Part shown: one piece after another, positions 25,501-30,663 of the stretch
Position numbering within the stretch: position 1 is the first letter of the stretch
Layout: every line of letters begins with the position of its first letter
NCBI GenBank assembly: GCA_903895005.1
Contig: CAITSH010000154.1
Span: 1-30,663 of the forward strand
Length of the DNA stretch: 30,663 bases
DNA from: an uncultured Pseudomonadota bacterium
GTDB taxonomy: Bacteria; Pseudomonadota; Gammaproteobacteria; Burkholderiales; SG8-39
Reading direction: 5' to 3'
Program-made: the position numbers and the translations under genes
Notes under the pieces: model-generated
The model's database searches: none
Told to the model about the DNA's origin: nothing
What the model saw: only the letters and a program-made list of their open reading frames with translations

Positions 25501-25668
25501 GCGATGCTCGGCTTGATTCCATTCCTGTTCGCAACGGGGCCGGGATCCGAAGTGCAGCGGCCACTGGCGATCGTTGTCATAGGCGGCCTCATCACCTCGA
25601 CCTTGCTGACGCTGGTCGTGGTGCCCACGCTGTACCGCTTTTTTGAGGACCGGCGAATCGAGGCCTGA
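22573..25668 (+). CDS. Heavy-metal RND efflux pump (CzcA/CusA family)
   Basis: A 1031-residue proton-driven inner-membrane transporter with the usual two repeats, each having one leading membrane helix (first at about 13-30), a large periplasmic loop and a cluster of helices. Family hallmarks are VDAFPDVTNVQVQI at 36-49, GRSPEEVERFVTVPLE and RNNANSGGGVLPQG. The TM4 proton-relay region is GLAIAIGLMVDGSVVVVEN, ending at 420, with Asp412 and Glu419. The DFG signature of zinc/cobalt/cadmium pumps is replaced by AIG, and the segment is closer to the copper- or nickel-type groups. Metal specificity is therefore uncertain. GGGAG at 22561-22565 serves a GTG start three bases after the adaptor's stop. 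No dedicated regulator is adjacent. Confidence 0.92.
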   Translation: MIDSLIRAALTQRLIVLVVAVILLVFGINAARKLSVDAFPDVTNVQVQIATEAAGRSPEEVERFVTVPLEIAMTGLPGLTEMRSLNKPGLSLITLVFTDATNVYFARQLVMERLTETGASLPKGVTPVLGPVSTALGEVYQYTLERTDDGRRALTRDELMERRIVQDWVARPLLRSISGVAEINSTGGYARQYQILVNPERLRHYRISIQEVHQAVSRNNANSGGGVLPQGAEAYLIRGIGLVRGLDDLRDIVLKEVRGTPVRVRDVAEVTLGHEVRHGAMIKDGYTEAVGGVVMMIRAGNAKEVVSRIKARVNEINSRGLLPDGLKIVPYYDRSELVDAALATVVKVLIEGVFLVIIVLFLFLGDVRSSVVVVATLVLTPLITFMVMNRYGLSANLMSLGGLAIAIGLMVDGSVVVVENAFTRLGERPHESRVRVLLEAVQEVATPVIFGVGIIIVVFLPLMTLEGMEGKMFAPLAYTIAIALAVSLVLSLTLSPALASFVLKGGAEHDTRFIAFIKRPYLRLLGWALVNEKKTIGSALALFFATLMVLPFLGTAFIPEMKEGSISPAIDRVPNISIDESIRMEMEAMRLALEVPGVKSGVSRLGRGESPADPAGPNEADPILSLKPRSEWPKGWTQDTIAAAIQEKLRALPGIQLAMAQPISDRVDEMVTGVRADVAVKIFGDDLSALRKAANDIARVAGAVSGARDIRVERVTGQQYLSIEIDRQAIARQGLNVSDVHDVIETAVGGRVATQIYEGERRFNAAVRLPESFRDSVEEIRRLTLTAPNGAQLTLESLAGIRIVDGPAQISRDMGKRRVVVGINVAGRDLGGFVAELQKGVGDKIVLPQGYYLEWGGQFQNMQRALGHLMVIVPVTVAAIFFLLFLVFRSLRFATLIITVLPFASIGGILALAVTGEYLSVPASVGFIALWGMAVLNGVVLVSYIRKLQDEGLDRASAVLQGAKLRFRPVMMTATVAMLGLIPFLFATGPGSEVQRPLAIVVIGGLITSTLLTLVVVPTLYRFFEDRRIEA

Positions 25669-25697
25669 GGACCCATGCAGGCGCAGGCCTGAGAAAA

Positions 25698-25703
25698 AAG
25701 GAG
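25698..25703 (+). promoter_or_regulatory. Shine-Dalgarno that decides the PII-like start
   Basis: AAGGAG is eight bases before the ATG at 25712. The open frame extends upstream into the end of the pump gene, but this site fixes the internal start. The ATG at 25704 is out of frame. Confidence 0.75.
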
Positions 25704-25711
25704 ATGTGCAG

Positions 25712-26053
25712 ATGAAGGAAATCAAGGCTGTGGTGCAACCCTTTCGACTGGCAAAGATCCGCGAGGCATTCCGGAAAATCCCCGACTTTCCAGGAATGAC
25801 CGTGTGCAAAGTCGAGGGCTCTGGCTACCATCCGGGCAAGTCCGCAGCTACCGGGATCAAGGGGGAACTGACCGACTATTCGGCGAAGGTGCGCGTGGAA
25901 ATCATTGCGCCCGACGAGCAGGTGGAGTCTTTGCTGGGCATCCTGCACGAGGTCTGCCATACCGGGCAGCCGGGCGACGGCGTGGTTTGGGTCACGCCAG
26001 TCGATGATTTCATGCGCCTGCGACTGCCGCGCCGCTTGCAGCCTGTTGAATGA
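25712..26053 (+). CDS. PII-family signalling protein of the metal-efflux-linked group
   Basis: A 113-residue PII-superfamily protein. The MKEIKAVVQPFRLAKIREAF start and the B-loop TGQPGDGVVWVTPVDD are clearly PII-like and suggest nucleotide binding. The T-loop is altered: the RGAEY segment carrying the uridylylated tyrosine in GlnB/GlnK is absent, and the region reads GYHPGKSAATGIKGELTDY. It should therefore not be controlled by GlnD. A divergent PII group encoded beside heavy-metal RND operons has been described (PII-NG), and this gene fits it in both sequence and location. It probably senses nucleotide or metal state and modulates the pump, which is inference. Its 3' end is only 21 bases from the convergent patatin gene, with a weak dyad CTGACC/GGTCAG (26057-26078) between them. 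Confidence 0.85.
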   Translation: MKEIKAVVQPFRLAKIREAFRKIPDFPGMTVCKVEGSGYHPGKSAATGIKGELTDYSAKVRVEIIAPDEQVESLLGILHEVCHTGQPGDGVVWVTPVDDFMRLRLPRRLQPVE

Positions 26054-26074
26054 TGCCTGACCTGCATTGACGGG

Positions 26075-27922
26075 TCAGCTGCCGGCTTTGTTGCTATCCC
26101 ATGTTTCGAGCATTTTCATGGTGTAGGCGTAGCCTGCGGTGGCCAGGGTATCCAGGGCATGCCAGTCACCCACATCAACCCCTTCAACCGGCGGCGTGAG
26201 GTACAGCGACGCATAGTTGCGCATGGTCGAGGCATGGTTGCTGCTGCCAAGCAACATGGCGCGCACCAGCAGGCGTCCGAGGCGCGGTGATTGTGCCCCG
26301 GACGAGGCGCCCGAGGCGGCGCTTGACTCGCGGCCGCGCCCGACAAGACCACTCATCATCACGCTCCAGCCCGACAGGTCTGCATCGTCGGGCACACCGG
26401 CGTGCAGCGTTGTGACGCTGCTTACGTTTACCGCGATGACCGGCCCGGCATTGAGGCTGCTCATGATGTCCGCCGGTACGTTGTTAAGCAGGCCGCCGTC
26501 CACAAACAGCTCCCCGCCGTCGACCACCGGGGGCATGATGCCGGGAACCGCATTGCTCGCGGCCACCCAGCGGCGCAGCTTGCCCGCTTCGGCGGTCTTT
26601 ATGGTGCCGTGGGTGAGATTGCAGGCGACGCAGAAGTAGCGCCGCCACAAGTCTTCAATGGCCGCATTGCCAAACAAGGTGCTCATCGCCAGATCAAGGC
26701 GCTTGCCCGAGAGCAGCGACACCAGCGGCAGCGTAAGGCCGGAAAACGGCTTGAAGCGCAGCATGCTGCGCAAGGTCACGTGAATTTCCTGCGCGTCCTG
26801 GCCGAGCGCCGCAAGCGCCCCGACCACCGCGCCCATGCTGGTGCCGCCGATGACATCGACCGGTATGCCGGCCTCCGCCAGTGCACGAAGAACACCGACC
26901 TCGGCGAAGGCCTTGGCACCGCCGCCGCCCAGTGCCAGCCCGACCGAGCGGCCCAGCAGGTGGCGGCACAGGCGAGCAAGCCCCGCTGTATCGCCCGCGC
27001 GCAGGTGGTGATGGCGGCGAAGGTTGCGCAATGCGAGCCAGCGCGCGGTGTCCCTGGGCAGGCCGCAGTCGGCGTTTTGCAACAGCACGAGTTCGCGCCC
27101 GCGCACCTGGCTGCTTTCCTCGGCATCGGTGTCCATGAACCACTCGATCGCAACCGGTTCGGCCGAAACTGCATCAGCTCGCGCGACGATCAGTACGCGA
27201 TCGGCCTGGCGCAGGCAGCGGTGCGTCCAGTGTGTGAGGTCCTCGTCGCAGACGTAAATCAGCAGGTCGTGGTGCTGCTCTTCATCATCCAGCCATGCGG
27301 CGATACCGGCGTGCGCGTCGGGGCGTTCGAGCATGCCCGGAAATTTGGCTTCTATTCTGGCGTGATCGACGATCATCACGTCGACCATGTTTCGCATCGC
27401 CCCCCCGAGTTCGTGCACGAAGGCGATAAACCCGTCTGATCCGCGCAGGCCGCGTCCCGGTACCAGCGCTATGGTGGAGAGTTTTTCCTGGCGGCGGGGC
27501 GCGCGGTTGGTCAGGCGGCTGGTGAGGATCTGGATGAACTGCCGCGTCACGCTGGGGTGGCGTTGCATGAACTCGAGGAAGGTCTGGTTGGAGATGCGCA
27601 CCAGGCGAGAGTCCCGCAGTGCCGTCACCGATGCGGTGCGTGTGCCGCCGCTGAGGATGCTCATCTCGCCGATCATTTCGCCGCGACCGATTTCACCCAG
27701 CCTGACGATGCCGCCATCCTCGGCTTCCTGCGTTGCAATGAGGCGCCCGCTGATGACGATGTACAGCGCATCGGAAGGTTCGCCGCGTCGGACCAGCGTG
27801 CTGCCGCCGGCCACGCTGACCTGCTCGAATTGCGAGCCTATGCTGCGCAGGAAGGCGGCGTCGAGATCCGGGTAGAGCCGCGCGAGGTCGGCAAAAAACC
27901 CCGAGAGGGCGCCCTCAGGCAT
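26075..27922 (-). CDS. Patatin-like phospholipase with N-terminal cyclic-nucleotide-binding domain
   Basis: A 615-residue protein resembling bacterial relatives of neuropathy target esterase. Residues of about 25-140 are a CAP-type effector domain with the cassette IGEMSILSGGTRTASV (84-99). A middle region of about 148-320 has Rossmann-like strands (LLIYVCDEDL, DRVLIVARAD) common in this family. The C-terminal patatin domain starts at about 327, with nucleophile Ser362 in GGTSMG and the partner Asp475 in VDGGLLNN, a complete Ser-Asp dyad. The oxyanion motif reads GGGGAKAFAEVG, where most relatives have Gly at the second alanine and His for the glutamate. No signal peptide is present. It probably hydrolyses membrane lipids or lysophospholipids under ligand control. 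The Shine-Dalgarno upstream of the ATG is weak. Confidence 0.88.
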   Translation of the reverse strand: MPEGALSGFFADLARLYPDLDAAFLRSIGSQFEQVSVAGGSTLVRRGEPSDALYIVISGRLIATQEAEDGGIVRLGEIGRGEMIGEMSILSGGTRTASVTALRDSRLVRISNQTFLEFMQRHPSVTRQFIQILTSRLTNRAPRRQEKLSTIALVPGRGLRGSDGFIAFVHELGGAMRNMVDVMIVDHARIEAKFPGMLERPDAHAGIAAWLDDEEQHHDLLIYVCDEDLTHWTHRCLRQADRVLIVARADAVSAEPVAIEWFMDTDAEESSQVRGRELVLLQNADCGLPRDTARWLALRNLRRHHHLRAGDTAGLARLCRHLLGRSVGLALGGGGAKAFAEVGVLRALAEAGIPVDVIGGTSMGAVVGALAALGQDAQEIHVTLRSMLRFKPFSGLTLPLVSLLSGKRLDLAMSTLFGNAAIEDLWRRYFCVACNLTHGTIKTAEAGKLRRWVAASNAVPGIMPPVVDGGELFVDGGLLNNVPADIMSSLNAGPVIAVNVSSVTTLHAGVPDDADLSGWSVMMSGLVGRGRESSAASGASSGAQSPRLGRLLVRAMLLGSSNHASTMRNYASLYLTPPVEGVDVGDWHALDTLATAGYAYTMKMLETWDSNKAGS

Positions 27923-28208
27923 GGGGAACTTGCAAGCGTGTGGCGCGGGCGACGATCATGTTGGGTAATGCAAGCCGTCCTCTTGGTTCTAGCCTGCTGC
28001 GGCGATGCCGGGGCATCGTTCGGCCTTTCTCATTCTAAAGCACGTCTTCCGGGCTTTGTGGGTGAAATTCCCGTTTGAATCGCGCCGATTCATCTTGGTG
28101 ATGCCGTTGCATAACGGAACTGGCGGGCGGTAGTTCTCTATTTGTGCTTTCCGCCGGCGATGTCATTGGAATGCCCGCGGCTATTGCTGATAACCAGCCC
28201 CGGTATTT
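27923..28208. other. Intergenic region between patatin and marR genes, with three dyads
   Basis: No gene is seen. Three inverted repeats occur: CGATGC/GCATCG (28003-28018), TGAATCG-CGC-CGATTCA (28076-28092) and CCGTT-GCAT-AACGG (28104-28117). Both flanking genes are on the minus strand, so this holds the patatin promoter and the marR 3' end. None of the dyads has a following T-run on the minus strand. Confidence 0.5.
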
Positions 28209-28757
28209 TTACCAATCCCGGGATGTGTTTATTTTCCGCAGAATTTTGAGCAAGGATTGCTTTTCCTTGTCGGTGAGTGCGGCCGTAGCCCGAGATAGCA
28301 GGGACTGCGCCGGCGGCCATGCTTTTTCATAGATCGTTCGTCCGTTTTTTGTCAGGCCAACGTTGACAAAACGGTTGTCCGCCGCGGCCGCGCGTCGCTC
28401 GACTAACCCCCGGCCCTCCATCTGGTCTATCACCCGGCTCAGCACGGCGGGAGATACGACAATCATCTTGCTGATCTCTCCGACGGATTTGGGTTCTCCG
28501 GCATACATCACCTGCATTACACGGAAATGCGTGTAGCTGATATCCAGACGCCTAAGGATCGTGTTCCTTAATTCCTGATCCAGTCGAAACACCGTGCTGG
28601 CCATGAGAAAACCAGGGTTGTCGTGGATATGTTCCGATAGTTTCGCGCCAGTCGGCTTGCCGTCACGTGCCGGGTTCGCGTTTGTCATGGATTTTCCGAC
28701 CGGGTCGATGATTTTTCGTGATTTGGAAACGGCTTGCGTCGGCTTCTTGTGTTTCAT
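28209..28757 (-). CDS. MarR-family transcriptional regulator
   Basis: A 182-residue winged-helix repressor or activator. The first 45 residues are basic and probably disordered. The DNA-binding domain covers about 75-140, with recognition-helix segment VVSPAVLSRVIDQMEGRGLVERR and the wing signature DNRFVNVGLTKNGR (Asp127, Arg129). Dimerisation helices flank it on both sides. The start at 28757 is chosen because CAGGA stands about eight bases upstream. A longer frame begins at 28847, and an internal ATG lies at 28688. Codons use A or T in the third position more often than in the operons to the left. It is divergent from the Rieske oxygenase genes and probably controls them through the palindrome at 28831-28842, releasing it on binding an aromatic ligand. 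Confidence 0.87.
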   Translation of the reverse strand: MKHKKPTQAVSKSRKIIDPVGKSMTNANPARDGKPTGAKLSEHIHDNPGFLMASTVFRLDQELRNTILRRLDISYTHFRVMQVMYAGEPKSVGEISKMIVVSPAVLSRVIDQMEGRGLVERRAAAADNRFVNVGLTKNGRTIYEKAWPPAQSLLSRATAALTDKEKQSLLKILRKINTSRDW

Positions 28758-28830
28758 TTCAGTTTTCCTGCGACAAATAGCGCGCGACTTGGTGTGTGTT
28801 GGCGCAATCCAGGGTTCAAGGGGGCGCCGT

Positions 28831-28869
28831 AATACATGTATTGACATTTAATTAGCGCTGAACCATCAT
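28831..28869 (+). promoter_or_regulatory. Promoter and palindromic operator for the Rieske oxygenase genes
   Basis: A perfect 12-bp palindrome AATACATGTATT (28831-28842) overlaps a consensus -35 box TTGACA (28841-28846). A CATCAT -10 candidate follows 17 bases later at 28864-28869, matching four of six consensus positions. The layout is typical of MarR control. The same palindrome could also block marR transcription in the other direction. The implied 5' leader before the oxygenase is about 145 bases. Confidence 0.6.
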
Positions 28870-29012
28870 CATCCGGATGCGAGGCTGATTAAAGTTAACA
28901 CGCTGCCCAGCAGCGCACCCCGATTCTCAGGAATGTCCCGGATATACCGGAATCCTTGTTTTGTCCGGTTATTCAGTTTCCCTTTCATCTTAACATCCGG
29001 ATTTATGCTCAC

Positions 29013-29017
29013 GGAGG
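29013..29017 (+). promoter_or_regulatory. Shine-Dalgarno that decides the Rieske alpha start
   Basis: GGAGG lies four bases before a GTG at 29022 and 13 before the in-frame ATG at 29031. The GTG has the more usable spacing, though slightly short. Confidence 0.5.
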
Positions 29018-29021
29018 CGTT

Positions 29022-30362
29022 GTGACCCAGATGGATACAATCAGTCGCGCCTCAGTTGTCGGTTCTGATGCTGATTTGCGCGGGCTCGTCGAGGCAGATC
29101 GCGTCCATCGCCGGATTTATCTGGACCCGGCTGTATTTGACATTGAGATGGAGCGTATTTTCGGGCGTGCCTGGCTGCTGGTGGGGCATGAAAGCCAGGT
29201 TCCCGCCGCAGGGGATTTTTTCTGCACCACACTGGGACGATCCCCGGTCATCATGGTCCGCGCGGAAACGGGACAGGTGCACGTCATGCACAACCGTTGC
29301 GGCCATCGTGGTGCGAAAGTGGTCAATACGCTTCGCGGGAACAACAAACGCTTCCGTTGCATGTACCACAGTTGGTCCTACAACCTTGATGGCAGCCTCT
29401 CCAGTGTTCCGCTCCAGGATGGTTTTCCCGCGGATTTCGATCTCAAGGATCGCTCTCGCGGCATGGCCAGTCTGCCGTGCGTGGCTTTGTATCGCGGATT
29501 CGTTTTTGCGAGGATGAGCGCGGCGGGCCCCTCTCTGCTTGAACATCTGGGGGATGCCCGGTTCGCGATGGATGAGATTGCCGACCGGTCGCCGGTCGGT
29601 GAACTTGAGGTGTTCGGTGGTATGCACCGCTACTACTTCAGGGGGAACTGGAAGCACCAGATCGAGAATCTTGCGGACCAGTACCATGCCCCGTTCAGCC
29701 ACGAATCTTCTGTGACGCCGGACGGATACCAATTCAGCCGGCGCCCCGGCGAGAAAGGCACCCGGATAAAAATGCTCAACAAGGACGGATCGCCGGGGAC
29801 CGAGGCAAAGGGGCAATGGTGGTTTCCGTGGGGACACAACGCCTGCGGCGCGCAGTCCACTGACGGTGATCAGGGCGGTGAAGCGTTCGATGCCTATCGT
29901 TCGGACCTGGAGCGTCTGAAAGGGGTGGAGCAGGCACGAGAACTGCTGACGCACAAGCGGCACCTTGCATTCTTTTTCCCGAACTTTGATCTGCATATTC
30001 TGGCCCAGGCAATCCGAATTGTGCGTCCCATCAGCGTTGACCTGACCGAAGTGCAGATATTTCCGATCAGGCTCAAGGGCGCGCCGGAGCAGATGTTCAA
30101 CGACACCGTTCGTCTGCTGAATCTGACGCACTCGTGCTCTTCGCTTGCGCAAACTGACGATGTCGAGGCGTTCGAGCGGATCCAGGCCGGTTTGCAAAGC
30201 CAGGGCGGAGACTGGATTCGCATACAGCGCGCAATCGACCGCGACGTGCCCGACAAAGAGCGTGGCGGCATGCTCGGCCCGCAGTTTACCGAAGCGGCGA
30301 TTCGCAACCAGCACCGCGCCTGGGTTCGATACATGGTCGATTGGCAGGAACAGGTGGCTTGA
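29022..30362 (+). CDS. Aromatic ring-hydroxylating oxygenase alpha subunit (Rieske non-haem iron)
   Basis: A 446-residue catalytic subunit that adds oxygen to an aromatic ring using electrons from a separate reductase. The Rieske [2Fe-2S] ligands are Cys93 and His95 (NRCGHRG) and Cys113 and His116 (RCMYHSW). The mononuclear iron site is seen in NWKHQIENLADQYHAPFSH at 209-227, with ligands His222 and His227 and bridging Asp219, and a third carboxylate ligand near Asp379/380 (AQTDDVEAFE). Length and layout match benzoate/toluate- and biphenyl-type alpha subunits. The GTG at 29022 is chosen on Shine-Dalgarno spacing, and the ATG at 29031 is the alternative. The beta subunit follows directly. No reductase or ferredoxin is inside the window. 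The aromatic substrate cannot be named. Confidence 0.92.
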   Translation: MTQMDTISRASVVGSDADLRGLVEADRVHRRIYLDPAVFDIEMERIFGRAWLLVGHESQVPAAGDFFCTTLGRSPVIMVRAETGQVHVMHNRCGHRGAKVVNTLRGNNKRFRCMYHSWSYNLDGSLSSVPLQDGFPADFDLKDRSRGMASLPCVALYRGFVFARMSAAGPSLLEHLGDARFAMDEIADRSPVGELEVFGGMHRYYFRGNWKHQIENLADQYHAPFSHESSVTPDGYQFSRRPGEKGTRIKMLNKDGSPGTEAKGQWWFPWGHNACGAQSTDGDQGGEAFDAYRSDLERLKGVEQARELLTHKRHLAFFFPNFDLHILAQAIRIVRPISVDLTEVQIFPIRLKGAPEQMFNDTVRLLNLTHSCSSLAQTDDVEAFERIQAGLQSQGGDWIRIQRAIDRDVPDKERGGMLGPQFTEAAIRNQHRAWVRYMVDWQEQVA

Positions 30363-30366
30363 CGTG

Positions 30367-30663
30367 ATGAATTCAAAAGTGGGGACTGCGGACCCCGGGT
30401 TGATCGGGGCGGATGAGGCGGCGTCCTTTGTCCATGCCGAGCTGGATTGCCTGGACCAGCGGCGTTTCGAGGACTGGATCTCGCTCTTTACGGAGGACGG
30501 GTACTACTGGGCGCCGGTTGCGGCGGACCAGAGTAGCCCGCTTGACCACGTTTCTCTTTTTTACGATGACGTTCGTACGATGAAGCTGCGTGCGAACCGG
30601 TTGAGGCATCCGCGCATACACGTACAGGATCCGCCGTCACGCACGGTGCATCTGGTGTCAAAT
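30367..30663 (+). CDS. Aromatic ring-hydroxylating oxygenase beta subunit, 3' part beyond window
   Basis: The first 99 residues of a ring-hydroxylating dioxygenase small subunit, cut by the window end. The pattern AASFVHAELDCLDQRRFEDWISLFTEDGYYWAP is typical of the N-terminal cone of BenB/XylY/BphE-type beta subunits, followed by SLFYDDVRTMKLRANRLRHPRIHVQDPPSRTVHLVSN. This subunit is usually structural, giving an alpha3-beta3 hexamer. It starts four bases after the alpha stop. A GTG at 30364 directly before the ATG at 30367 is a possible alternative. Presence of a beta subunit places the alpha protein in the two-subunit dioxygenase class rather than the alpha-only demethylase-type class. Confidence 0.88.
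   Translation, partial: MNSKVGTADPGLIGADEAASFVHAELDCLDQRRFEDWISLFTEDGYYWAPVAADQSSPLDHVSLFYDDVRTMKLRANRLRHPRIHVQDPPSRTVHLVSN

Noticed and set aside
26057..26078. Dyad CTGACC/GGTCAG between the convergent PII-like and patatin genes as a two-way terminator
   Set aside because: It has only six pairs, a ten-base loop and no T-run on either side, so it is too weak to call as a terminator.
26402..27439. Plus-strand open frame of 345 codons opposite the patatin gene
   Set aside because: The minus-strand patatin reading has the catalytic Ser and Asp motifs. The plus frame has none.

Overview
The window is high-GC, gene-dense bacterial DNA. It most likely comes from a betaproteobacterium of the Burkholderiales type. 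The best clue is four separate Bug/TctC-family periplasmic receptors, a family strongly expanded in that group. Supporting clues are the AtuA-type, HpcH-type and Ldh-type carboxylate genes and the overlapping, tightly packed operons. No rRNA, tRNA, CRISPR array, transposase or integrase was seen. The species cannot be named from this sequence.

Region 1 (115-14629, + strand) reads as one long catabolic operon of 14 genes with gaps of about 0-95 bases and several stop/start overlaps. It encodes an isopropylmalate/tartrate-type dehydrogenase, an AtuA-family protein with its small partner encoded separately, an SMP-30-type lactonase, a D-2-hydroxyacid dehydrogenase, two HpcH/HpaI aldolases, a LigI-like amidohydrolase/lactonase, a metallo-beta-lactamase-fold hydrolase, two Ldh-family oxidoreductases and four Bug receptors. 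A strong hairpin at 14708-14728 probably ends it. Region 2 (14783-17315) is tcuA-tcuB, a flavin dehydrogenase with its membrane Fe-S electron-transfer partner, preceded by an 11-bp direct repeat. Regions 1 and 2 together look like a system for capturing and degrading polycarboxylates or hydroxy-acids/lactones. The logical order is lactone opening, then hydroxyl oxidation, then retro-aldol cleavage to pyruvate or a similar product. The true substrate cannot be read from the sequence.

Region 3 (17458-19731) is a SulP anion permease carrying STAS and cyclic-nucleotide-binding domains. It is followed by a 340-base gap holding a perfect hairpin and a small coding-like minus-strand ORF. Region 4 (20072-26053) is a heavy-metal RND efflux operon (outer-membrane factor, lipoprotein adaptor, inner-membrane pump) ending in an unusual PII-like protein. 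Region 5 (26075-27922, - strand) is a patatin-like phospholipase with an N-terminal cyclic-nucleotide-binding domain.

Region 6 (28209-30663) has a MarR-family regulator on the minus strand divergent from a Rieske ring-hydroxylating oxygenase alpha subunit and the start of its beta subunit, which runs off the window. A perfect 12-bp palindrome overlaps a good -35 box between them and is the obvious candidate operator.
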